A stretch of 64,000 nt of DNA from Elgaria multicarinata webbii (lineage: Eukaryota > Chordata > Lepidosauria > Squamata > Anguidae): the NCBI RefSeq assembly GCF_023053635.1, contig NC_086182.1, positions 32,597,501 through 32,661,500 of the forward strand. Reading direction: 5' to 3'. Under the pieces are notes generated by a model, which was given only the letters and a program-made list of their open reading frames with translations, did no database searches and was not told the DNA's origin. This document shows positions 46,001 through 47,494 of this stretch, piece after piece. Position 1 is the stretch's first letter; each line of letters begins with the position of its first letter. A program made the position numbers and the translations under genes.

Positions 46001-47494
46001 GATGGAAGGCTGAGTCGACCTGAGCCGGCTGCCTGAGAACCAACTTCCGCTGGGATCGAACTCAGGCCGTGGGGAGAGTTTCAGCTGCAGTAACTGCTGC
46101 TTACCACTCTGCGCCACACGAGGCTCACTAGTCAAGACCAAGCCCCCTCAAAATACCTTGCATTAAAATCACTCAGCTTTCCTACATGGGGCTATTAATT
46201 GCTGTATCAACTTTCAGTTTCATCCCAGAATTGAGATCCAAGCTCTATACAAAGAGCTTTTCCTTTCCTGCTTTTCCACTACATGGCACGGTGCTATAGT
46301 GGAATATTGCAATCATGGAGGATTAAGCTATCAATGTCTACCAGTCCCGATGGAGATACATTACCTCCAGGAGCAGAGGCAGTGGGCTCTCGAAACCAGT
46401 TGCAGGGGATCTTGAACGACAGGGTGCTGTTGCACTTGTGTCCTGCTTTTGGACTTCCCACTGAGAGAGCTAGCAGGGGCGGATCTACACAGCGTACTGA
46501 AGGCGCTTGCGTGCGCCTGCAGTGCGCCCAGAAAGCGATTGTGTAGATCCTGCCCAGCGGCTGGGGAATCCGGCCACGTCCTTGCCGCTGCCGCTGCCCA
46601 CCTCCCCGCCGGCCTCCTGCTGCCGGCGAAAGAGCCACCCGGGTCGGAGAGCTCGGCGGAAGAAGGCGGGGAGGAGAGCGGAAGAAGCTCTCTGACCCGG
46701 GTGGCTCTTTCGCTGGCAGCAGGAGGCCGGCGGGGAGGTGGGCAGCGGCAGCGGCAGCAGCAAGGACGCGGCCGGATTCCCCGGCCTTCTCCTCCTCCGC
46801 CTCTTCCTCCGCCTCTTCCAGGGCAGGATCTACACAATCGCTTTCGGGGCGCACTGCAGGCGCACACAAGCGCCTTCAGTACGCTGTGTAGATCCGCCCC
46901 AGGAGGATTGACTAAATAGATCTTTGGTCTGATCCAGCAGGGCTCTTCTCTTGAGGATGAGAGGTGTACAAATGCCCAATTTTTGGATTTTATACGTCAT
47001 TGGAATATCTTCCTCCCAATCCAGAAGCGAGCGTTTTCACTTGTTTCCGGGGTTACTTTAGGAAGCGTCAACTCCTTGTTATGCTAGTGGTGAATCCCGC
47101 CGGCACAATGGGATGACAAGGAGTATTGGATTTTGCCCCTTGCATGTACTACATTTAAGCTTCCTAAGTGGAAGAGAAGGACTCCAACCCTTTAGGCAAT
47201 CCTCGGAGAGGGTGCTACGTATTATTTTGCCGCGCTGGTAACGCCTCCTCTTTTGCACCCTGGCTCAGGTACGGCTTTGAAGGCGTCATCCTCACCATCT
47301 ACTCCTTGGAACGTGAAGAGCTGGAATGTAAGGTCCCCGAATGCCCTTTCAAGGATCCCATGAAGATACTCAAGGAACTGGATGTGGAAGAAGCCAAACT
47401 CTACCTTGATTTCATTGTCCTGGGGATTTTCTTTGTCATCCTCCGGCTGATGGCCTACCTCACCCTCAAGTACAAGGTGAAGTCCGAAAGATAA
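13725..47494 (+). CDS. ABCG4: ABCG4 ATP-binding cassette half-transporter, 14 coding exons
   Basis: The coding sequence joins 13725-13953, 30018-30135, 31219-31351, 32259-32309, 34118-34263, 35728-35851, 36159-36273, 37410-37549, 39787-39885, 41573-41741, 43251-43351, 44278-44436, 45479-45597 and 47269-47494. That is 1929 nt, 642 residues, all junctions in phase with GT-AG introns. Order: N-terminal segment; ATPase domain with Walker A at residues 99-107, Q145, LSGGQ 198-202, Walker B 218-224 with catalytic E223, SGLD 226-229 and H255; a linker near 325-355; then a membrane domain with about six helices (392-410, 421-441, 476-490, 499-522, 529-548, 612-634). Half-transporters of this family act as homodimers or with ABCG1 and move sterols such as cholesterol and desmosterol to lipoprotein acceptors, chiefly in neural tissue. 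ABCG1 is the main alternative, but the N-terminus ([26 protein letters not shown]) and the KVKSER end match ABCG4 as I recall it. Confidence 0.96.
14550..14720 (-). mobile_element. L2-type LINE tail, antisense
   Basis: An (ATTT)n terminus is followed by TACCGCCCCCCAGCCGAAGC and CTCTCTGGGCGGTTTACAAC, then an A-rich 3' untranslated stretch. It is severely 5' truncated. Confidence 0.7.
14790..14860 (-). mobile_element. Second L2-type LINE tail, antisense
   Basis: A short copy of the same terminus: (ATTT)n, TACCGCCCAATAGCTGGAGC and CTCTCTGGGTGGTTCACA. It lies 70 bp from the copy above, in the same orientation. Confidence 0.65.
15161..15247 (+). mobile_element. Truncated hAT-like MITE (family of 6347-6665)
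   Basis: It begins TAGGGTGGCCAGAGG, close to the family terminus, and continues through GAAGAGGGAATTTCAGCAGG before losing similarity. The second half is missing. Confidence 0.5.
15515..16195 (+). mobile_element. CR1-type LINE 3' end, long copy
   Basis: The upstream part retains reverse-transcriptase wording in broken frames ([19 protein letters not shown]). The 3' blocks CCAGTTGCTGGGGAACATGG and GACTAGATGGACCCTTGG follow. Part of the end is internally duplicated: GGGGAAC(A/C)TGGGTG occurs near 15979 and 16050. Confidence 0.75.
17690..17935 (+). repeat. Unnamed dispersed repeat, copy 1
   Basis: It shares ordered blocks with 33010-33310 and 36370-36730: a GG(T/A)TGA segment, CTGGCAGGAAGAG, TTTTAAGCTTCAAAAGGCTG, a CCGCCC-rich stretch, GAATTCGGTCCCTGGCTGAA. 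No inverted ends, poly(A) tail or frame identifies its class. I do not recognise the family. Confidence 0.55.
18484..18715 (+). mobile_element. tRNA-derived SINE, sense
   Basis: The head has an A-box-like GTGGTGTAGTGGTTAGAGTA and a B-box-like GAGTTCAAGTCCC, then TGGGCCAGTCACTAGGTCTC, ACCTCACAGGGTTGTTGTG and a tail ending ATGTAAATGTCACCAATAAA. It is a retroposon, not a functional tRNA gene, since the cloverleaf does not close. Antisense relatives lie at 3080-3290 and 21345-21758. Confidence 0.8.
18990..19055. mobile_element. Half copy of a palindromic MITE (family of 35518-35663)
   Basis: It shares GGCAGATTCACCGCCCCACT and GACACCGGAGCCCCC with the right arm of the element at 35518-35663. Only one arm is present. 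Confidence 0.45.
21345..21758 (-). mobile_element. tRNA-derived SINE, antisense, split by CR1
   Basis: Part one (21345-21486) carries ACATCTATATCTCACCTTTG and AGCCCTGTGAGGTAGATTAA. Part two (21702-21758) carries TTTCATGGCCGAGGGGAGAT and the decayed tRNA-like head. A CR1 end separates them exactly between the GCTGAG and TTTCATGG of the consensus, so the SINE is the older insertion. Confidence 0.7.
21487..21701 (+). mobile_element. CR1 LINE 3' end inside a SINE
   Basis: It codes for the CR1 terminus ([16 protein letters not shown]-like, broken) and then AGGCCCCTTCCAACTCTATG with two ATTCTATG-type octamers at the very end. It is strongly 5' truncated. Confidence 0.85.
22380..22620. promoter_or_regulatory. 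AT-rich segment dense in homeodomain-type motifs
   Basis: There is no repeat signature. It contains TTTAATTAG, TTTTAATTGATG, CTTAGTTAG, GTATTAATTACC and GTTATTTATTTATAAT within 240 bases. Such ATTA clusters are typical of conserved developmental enhancers. Conservation cannot be judged from one sequence, so the call is only a candidate. Confidence 0.25.
23055..23371. mobile_element. hAT-like MITE, second copy
   Basis: It begins TAGGGTGACCATATGAAAAA and carries the same paired inner blocks as 6347-6665; its right terminus is decayed. Flanks GCCCATAG (23047-23054) and GCCTATAG (23372-23379) form an 8-bp target-site duplication with one difference. Confidence 0.85.
23433..23475. repeat. Perfect 17-bp stem-loop
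   Basis: Arms GATTTGTGGCGTGAAGG (23433-23449) and its exact complement (23459-23475) flank a 9-nt loop. It lies 60 bp beyond the hAT-like MITE and matches none of the MITE families in the window. Confidence 0.7.
24150..24515 (+). mobile_element. CR1-type LINE 3' end
   Basis: It contains TCTCATAATACTAGAGCCC, ATGGAGCTAATTGATGGGAG, CCAGTTGCTGGGGAACATGG and GACTAGATGGACCCTTGGTC in family order and ends with AGTTCTTATGATT. It is 5' truncated, with a deletion in the coding end. Confidence 0.75.
24760..24925 (-). mobile_element. MIR-like CORE-SINE relic, antisense
   Basis: It reads TATTCCCATTGTGCAGAATG followed by GAAGGATTTGAACCCAGGCC, the layout of an antisense MIR/CORE-SINE body and B box. It is strongly diverged, as expected for an ancient amniote element. 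Confidence 0.4.
25371..25521. mobile_element. Palindromic MITE flanked by TA (mariner-like)
   Basis: The left end CCGTATTTCTTCGATTATAA and the right end (TTAGAATTGAAGAAATATGG) are near-complementary. TA dinucleotides flank both sides (25369-25370, 25522-25523), as for Tc1/mariner insertion. Inner copies of TAAGACGCAC and GTGTGTCTTA complete the foldback. Confidence 0.65.
25655..26230 (-). mobile_element. CR1-clade LINE reverse-transcriptase fragment, antisense
   Basis: On the minus strand, 26027-25737 reads as the region after the polymerase core, including [28 protein letters not shown] and [18 protein letters not shown], diagnostic of the CR1 thumb region. Similarity continues to about 26230. 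It lacks the 3' end, unlike the other CR1 pieces here. Confidence 0.85.
26395..26460 (+). mobile_element. LINE 3' terminus with (AAAT)n
   Basis: It reads GGCGGTATATAAATGTAATA followed by six AAAT units, the sense form of the L2-type terminus. Little of the element remains upstream. Confidence 0.55.
26614..26750 (-). mobile_element. CR1-type LINE 3' end, antisense
   Basis: It starts CATAAGAACATCAGAAGAGC and continues CCTGCTGGATCAGACCAAGG and CAACCAGCTGCCAATG, the complement of the TTCTTATG-ending family. Confidence 0.75.
27349..27510 (+). repeat. (CTT)30-(CCT)13-(CCTCTT)n array
   Basis: This is a pure polypyrimidine strand: about 90 bp of CTT, about 39 bp of CCT, then hexamers CCTCTT to 27510. 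Long uninterrupted GAA/TTC tracts can form triplex DNA and vary in length. The lysine, glutamate and phenylalanine open frames across it are artefacts. Confidence 0.98.
27513..27637 (+). mobile_element. CR1 LINE 3' end between two triplet arrays
   Basis: It runs from CCACACTAGAGGCCTTCAAG to CCTTCCAACTCTGCTATTCT, the CR1 terminus without its octamers. Where the octamers should stand, a CTC array begins, and the 5' junction also merges into the pyrimidine array. Confidence 0.85.
27638..27716 (+). repeat. (CTC)n-(CTT)n array after CR1
   Basis: About 30 bp of CTC are followed by about 48 bp of CTT, the reverse order of the 27349-27510 array. Confidence 0.97.
27894..28388 (-). CDS. Unrecognised 164-codon frame with possible membrane segment
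   Basis: The frame opens with Met at 28388. It has an NSS sequon at residues 12-14, a mostly hydrophobic stretch at 49-72 ([15 protein letters not shown] onward, with D63 and prolines inside), and IQYADL at 79-84, which fits the ITIM pattern I/V/L/S-x-Y-x-x-L/I/V. The tail is unremarkable. I know no protein with this sequence. It lies inside the ABCG4 intron on the opposite strand and may be chance or a decayed exon. Confidence 0.15.
   Translation of the reverse strand: MQRDCPIPPLGNSSYVMEFFARGIEKDFKVKTCKMIRVGERSILRVSRFSLLVLATVAPYILDLVPLTLWYVPYRKMEIQYADLISPREQMGQEMECIGKANQRSGAGRVCRSSQVKDRVGSCNPQTKLLLLQKHQKFAMLGSPLCKGLCYLPLPHSLVGFPCL
28394..28436 (+). repeat. (ATGT)n microsatellite
   Basis: About ten ATGT units in a row, likely polymorphic. 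Confidence 0.95.
28845..28922 (+). repeat. (AC)n, (AT)n and (AG)n runs
   Basis: An AC run (28849-28870), a short AT-rich bridge, an AT run and an AG run follow one another. Confidence 0.9.
29590..29993 (+). mobile_element. CR1-type LINE end abutting the exon 3 acceptor
   Basis: It codes for the family terminus ([20 protein letters not shown], then KEKAINGY and a stop). It ends with GGGCTCTTCTTATGTTCTTA, the typical terminus, at about 29993. The exon 3 acceptor AG is at 30016-30017, so the branch-point region of intron 2 probably lies in LINE-derived sequence. Confidence 0.85.
30018..30135 (+). CDS. ABCG4: ABCG4 exon 3 (Walker A)
   Basis: The acceptor CTCTTCCAG ends at 30017. The exon codes for [20 protein letters not shown] and GPSGAGKST (residues 99-107), the nucleotide-binding P-loop. 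Donor GTGAGG follows at 30136 in the Arg116 codon. K105 and S106, which contact the nucleotide, are intact. Confidence 0.97.
30240..30319. mobile_element. MITE fragment ending GGTCATATGGTCACCCTA
   Basis: The last 18 bases match the terminus of the hAT-like family, while the body (GGCACCAAAACCCTGGACAA) differs. It is probably the end of a related but distinct non-autonomous element. Confidence 0.45.
30655..31021 (+). mobile_element. L2-type LINE 3' end, sense
   Basis: It codes for [20 protein letters not shown] and [14 protein letters not shown], then a stop. A T-rich 3' untranslated part follows, then ACCGCCCAGAGAACTTTGGC and a tail of AAAT units. It is the same family as the antisense copy at 58653-59340. 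Confidence 0.85.
31219..31351 (+). CDS. ABCG4: ABCG4 exon 4 (Q-loop)
   Basis: The acceptor CTTTCAG ends at 31218 and the donor GTGAGT starts at 31352. Residues 116-160 include the [20 protein letters not shown] segment with Q145 of the Q-loop, which links ATP binding to the membrane domain. Confidence 0.97.
31622..31788 (-). mobile_element. CR1-type LINE 3' end, antisense
   Basis: It reads CATAAGAAGAGGCATGCTGG, ATCAGACCAGGGGTCC and CACCCATGTTCCCCAGCCAC, the complement of the TTCTTATG family. A foldback element follows directly at 31790. Confidence 0.7.
31790..32058. mobile_element. Palindromic foldback element, 269 bp
   Basis: The 18-nt end AACATGACAAGCCAGAGT (31790-31807) has its exact complement at 32041-32058. 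AACAAACCATGGTTTGTTAA and AACAAACCATGGTTTATTGG are inner palindromes. There is no frame, and no clear target-site duplication is readable. Confidence 0.75.
32259..32309 (+). CDS. ABCG4: ABCG4 exon 5 (51 bp)
   Basis: This short exon codes for residues 161-177, [17 protein letters not shown], in phase 0 at both ends. The acceptor CCACTGCAG ends at 32258; the donor GTAAGC starts at 32310. A long GA repeat begins 33 nt after the donor. Skipping it would keep the frame. Confidence 0.96.
32343..32397 (+). repeat. (GA)27 microsatellite next to exon 5
   Basis: About 55 bp of uninterrupted GA in intron 5. Purine-rich GA repeats close to donors can influence exon recognition; nothing in the sequence shows whether this one does. 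Confidence 0.97.
33010..33310 (+). repeat. Unnamed dispersed repeat, copy 2
   Basis: It shares AAAGGTTGA, CTGGCGGAAAGAGCTTTAAG, CTCAGCCAAGCTGGTATTTT and the CTCCGCCCACCGATGAGATG block with copies at 17690 and 36370. The upstream part (ACACCCCTTCCCCTAGCTCC) has the CCCCTTTCC wording of copy 3. Confidence 0.5.
33383..34022 (+). mobile_element. L2-type LINE, 640-bp 3' end, open frame
   Basis: Residues coded from 33395 include [34 protein letters not shown] and [19 protein letters not shown], the conserved end of L2-clade reverse transcriptase, open for 143 codons to 33826. The 3' part ends in ACCGCCCAGAGAGCCCTGGC and about nine AAAT units. The open frame suggests a fairly recent insertion of a subfamily other than that at 30655. 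Confidence 0.88.
34118..34263 (+). CDS. ABCG4: ABCG4 exon 6 (signature and Walker B)
   Basis: The acceptor GGATCCAG ends at 34117; the donor GTAGGA starts at 34264. Residues 178-225 include [18 protein letters not shown] (signature at 198-202) and VMFFDEP (218-224) with catalytic E223. The LSGGQ form separates ABCG1/ABCG4 from family members with SGGE. Confidence 0.97.
34264..35162 (+). other. ABCG4: ABCG4 intron 6, first part: nothing recognised
   Basis: The sequence is purine-rich with many GGAAGG and AGAGAG words. No repeat family or exon is recognisable. Confidence 0.6.
35163..35306 (-). mobile_element. CR1 LINE 3' end, antisense
   Basis: It reads ATAGAATCATAGAATAGCAG, AGTTGGAAGGGGCCTACAAG and CCTCTAGTGTGGGAGAGCCC. 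The block ACACTAGAGGCC returns inverted directly after it (35307-35318), making a small hairpin at the breakpoint. Confidence 0.85.
35518..35663. mobile_element. Palindromic MITE, about 146 bp
   Basis: The left arm has GTGGCTCCGATGTCGGTGGG and GGTGAATCTGCTCTGGGGTT; the right arm has their approximate complements ending CATTGGGGCCACCGA. A half copy is at 18990-19055. No target-site duplication is obvious. Confidence 0.65.
35728..35851 (+). CDS. ABCG4: ABCG4 exon 7 (D-loop and H-loop)
   Basis: The acceptor CCTCTACAG ends at 35727; the donor GTGAGG starts at 35852. It codes for [20 protein letters not shown] and TIIC with H255 in [10 protein letters not shown], the switch histidine that contacts the ATP gamma-phosphate. 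The first Ser226 codon is split with exon 6. Confidence 0.97.
35880..35950. mobile_element. Truncated palindromic MITE (family of 815-940)
   Basis: Only one half remains: GGGACTTGCAGTCCAAGACA and CCTGGTTGGGGAAGGCTG at the end. It lies about 30 bp downstream of the exon 7 donor. Confidence 0.6.
36159..36273 (+). CDS. ABCG4: ABCG4 exon 8 (end of ATPase domain)
   Basis: The acceptor CCTTCCAG ends at 36158; the donor GTAAGT starts at 36274. Residues 268-305, [20 protein letters not shown] and [10 protein letters not shown], form the last strand and helix of the nucleotide-binding domain. The Ile306 codon is split. Confidence 0.96.
36370..36730 (+). repeat. Unnamed dispersed repeat, copy 3
   Basis: This is the longest copy: GAAGCTCACAGGCCAAATTG near the start, three CCCCTTTCC-rich units (36415-36475), CAGTAAGAGCTTTAAGG, CTGGTATTTTGGGCCATGCC, and AATTCGGCCCTCTGGCTGAA at the end. 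Order is conserved with copies at 17690 and 33010. The class is unknown. Confidence 0.5.
37035..37280 (+). mobile_element. MIR-like CORE-SINE, sense
   Basis: It contains a decayed head ending CCAGGTTCAAAATCTC, a C-rich expansion (37169-37185), AATCTGTAATATGGGGATAA and AATACAGCCTCCCTTACATC, in the order of MIR elements. It ends about 130 bp upstream of exon 9. Confidence 0.6.
37410..37549 (+). CDS. ABCG4: ABCG4 exon 9 (linker region)
   Basis: The acceptor TCCCTTGCAG ends at 37409; the donor GTGAGT starts at 37550 with a TG repeat 8 nt later. It codes for [20 protein letters not shown] and then a variable linker, [19 protein letters not shown], the part least like human ABCG4 as I recall it. 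Residues are 306-352. Confidence 0.95.
37708..38265 (+). mobile_element. tRNA-Ala-like SINE, sense, split by CR1
   Basis: The head GAGCTCAGTGATAGGATATC, TGCTTTGCGTGCAGAAGGTC and the B-box-like GGTTTGATCCC resemble tRNA-Ala. The body CACTGCCAGTCAGTGTGGAC breaks at about 37842 and resumes at 38223 with GGCCTGACTCAGTATAGGGC and CAGCTTCCTATGTTCC. A second copy lies at 58180-58375. Confidence 0.8.
37842..38222 (+). mobile_element. CR1 LINE 3' end, 380 bp, inside the SINE
   Basis: It codes for [20 protein letters not shown] and [20 protein letters not shown], then [15 protein letters not shown] and a stop. Its terminus has four ATTCTATG-type octamers (38193-38224). It is among the best preserved CR1 ends in the window, so the host SINE is older. 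Confidence 0.9.
38270..39380 (+). other. ABCG4: ABCG4 intron 9 interior
   Basis: Mostly unrecognised sequence. A weak LINE-like terminus (TTTTTGTAAACCGCCTTGCA) occurs near 39195-39215. Confidence 0.5.
39382..39600 (-). mobile_element. L2-type LINE tail, antisense
   Basis: It reads TTTATTTATTACATTTTTAT, ACCACCCAATAGCTGAAGCT and GGTCTTTAATTGGTGCCTAA in the family's antisense order. It is diverged. Confidence 0.65.
39603..39700. mobile_element. Partial DNA element (GTGTAGATCCTGCC type)
   Basis: TATATGGAATGTGTCCTGGG, CCTGAACAGTTG and ACTGTTATAAAGCAATAGTG match the right half of the element at 61194-61330 in order. The left end is missing. Confidence 0.55.
39787..39885 (+). CDS. ABCG4: ABCG4 exon 10 (before first membrane helix)
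   Basis: The acceptor CCCACACAG ends at 39786; the donor GTGAAG starts at 39886. Residues 353-385, [20 protein letters not shown] and [13 protein letters not shown], form the amphipathic connecting helix that leads into the membrane domain. Phase 0 at both ends. Confidence 0.96.
39886..41042 (+). other. ABCG4: ABCG4 intron 10, first part: nothing recognised
   Basis: No repeat family or exon is recognisable between the exon 10 donor and the SINE at 41043. Confidence 0.55.
41043..41342 (-). mobile_element. Sauria-type SINE, antisense, complete
   Basis: On the minus strand it runs from the tRNA-like head (CGCAGAGCAGTAAAGCAGCA) through GTTCGATCCCAGCGGAAGCT to a tail rich in CCTTTCC. A 13-bp duplication, CTGGTGGATAGAA, flanks it at 41030-41042 and 41343-41355. 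It is uninterrupted and serves as reference for the broken copy at 6151. Confidence 0.92.
41573..41741 (+). CDS. ABCG4: ABCG4 exon 11 (membrane helices 1 and 2)
   Basis: The acceptor GCTTTGACAG ends at 41572; the donor GTGAGT starts at 41742. Residues 386-441 include [20 protein letters not shown] and [18 protein letters not shown], two hydrophobic helices joined by [14 protein letters not shown]. Confidence 0.97.
41976..42128 (+). repeat. Two-copy repeat with GTTAGGGTTAATGCTCAGGTTA
   Basis: The block TGTTAGGGTTAATGCTCAGG occurs at about 41977 and 42090, followed in both by TTA(C/G)G(G/C)TTAGG. The start-to-start distance is about 113 bp, with weaker similarity between, so this looks like an old tandem duplication. 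Confidence 0.6.
42400..42658 (-). mobile_element. CR1 LINE 3' end, antisense, 259 bp
   Basis: It reads CATAGAATCATAGAGTTGGA, CCTCTAGGGTGGGAGAGCCC, TCAGGAAGTTTTTCCTGATG and TGAGCCCGTTATTCCATATC, the antisense CR1 end including coding sequence. Confidence 0.87.
42660..42786 (+). mobile_element. CR1-type LINE 3' end, sense, truncated
   Basis: It reads GGCAGGAGGGTGCCGTTGCA, CTTGTGTCCTGCTTCTGG and TGGACCCTTGGTCTGATCCA. It abuts the antisense CR1 end head to tail at 42658. Confidence 0.7.
43251..43351 (+). CDS. ABCG4: ABCG4 exon 12
   Basis: The acceptor TTGTTACAG ends at 43250; the donor GTGAGG starts at 43352. Residues 442-475, [20 protein letters not shown] and [14 protein letters not shown], carry the conserved cytoplasmic REHLNYWYS motif and the start of the third helix. 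Confidence 0.97.
43567..44170 (-). mobile_element. LINE 3' region, antisense (L2-type)
   Basis: An (ATTT)n terminus at 43567 leads into an A-rich stretch, then segments such as CAGAGAAGGCCCTCCCCCCT that are the complement of the [10 protein letters not shown]-type coding end. The frame is badly decayed. Confidence 0.6.
44278..44436 (+). CDS. ABCG4: ABCG4 exon 13 (membrane helices 3 and 4)
   Basis: The acceptor CTTCCTGCAG ends at 44277; the donor GTAAGG starts at 44437. It codes for residues 476-528: [20 protein letters not shown], then [20 protein letters not shown] and [11 protein letters not shown]. Phase 0 at both ends. Confidence 0.97.
44437..45301 (+). other. ABCG4: ABCG4 intron 13: AT-rich, nothing recognised
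   Basis: From about 44690 to 45150 the sequence is markedly AT-rich with several A and T runs. I cannot assign it to a repeat family. Confidence 0.5.
45302..45427. mobile_element. Palindromic MITE (family of 815-940), diverged
   Basis: The ends TAGCCTTCTCCAACTTCC and AGATTGGGGAAGGCTGA enclose inverted TGTGTGAGACTACAAGCTC and TTTGTAGTCCCACACATT. A C run lies at 45319-45328. It ends about 50 bp upstream of exon 14. Confidence 0.7.
45479..45597 (+). CDS. ABCG4: ABCG4 exon 14 (membrane helix 5)
   Basis: The acceptor TTTGCCTCCCAG ends at 45478; the donor GTGGGG starts at 45598. Residues 529-567 are [20 protein letters not shown] and [19 protein letters not shown], then a split Arg568. The donor is weaker than the others (no A at +3). 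Confidence 0.96.
45834..46127 (-). mobile_element. Sauria-type SINE, antisense, third copy
   Basis: It has the same order as 41043-41342, with GGATCGAACTCAGGCCGTGG and AGCTGGTGACTCATTTTACC. Flanks TCAGTCAAGTCCA (45821-45833) and CTAGTCAAGACCA (46128-46140) are an imperfect target-site duplication, so it is somewhat older than the 41043 copy. Confidence 0.9.
46315..46960 (+). mobile_element. CR1-type LINE 3' end, split by a foldback
   Basis: Part one (46315-46475) has ACATTACCTCCAGGAGCAGA and AGGGTGCTGTTGCACTTGTG. Part two (46901-46960) has GATCTTTGGTCTGATCCAGC and AGGGCTCTTCTCTTGAGG. The 425-bp GC-rich element lies between. Confidence 0.75.
46476..46900. mobile_element. GC-rich 425-bp foldback element
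   Basis: The ends GGGGCGGATCTACACAGCGT and its exact complement bound the element, and complementarity runs on for about 55 nt. A further inner pair (CGGCCTCCTGCTGCC with GGCAGCAGGAGGCCG) surrounds a loop near 46655-46680. A CCTCCTCCGCCTCTTCC-type expansion occurs only in the right arm. It is CpG-rich and has no plausible gene; open frames of 150-190 codons across it follow from composition and symmetry. Confidence 0.85.
47269..47494 (+). CDS. ABCG4: ABCG4 exon 15 (last helix and stop)
   Basis: The acceptor CCTGGCTCAG ends at 47268. The exon codes for residues 568-642: [20 protein letters not shown], extracellular CKVPEC, then [20 protein letters not shown] and the conserved KYKVKSER before TAA at 47492-47494. 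The last helix is about 612-634. Confidence 0.97.

Noticed and set aside
46294-46919. Frames of 156-191 codons on both strands
   Set aside because: They cross the GC-rich foldback element; the two strands give near-identical peptides because the element is an inverted repeat.
13725-47494. ABCG1 rather than ABCG4
   Set aside because: The N-terminal MAEKSL, the [20 protein letters not shown] segment and the linker and C-terminus agree with ABCG4 from memory; ABCG1 has a different N-terminus.
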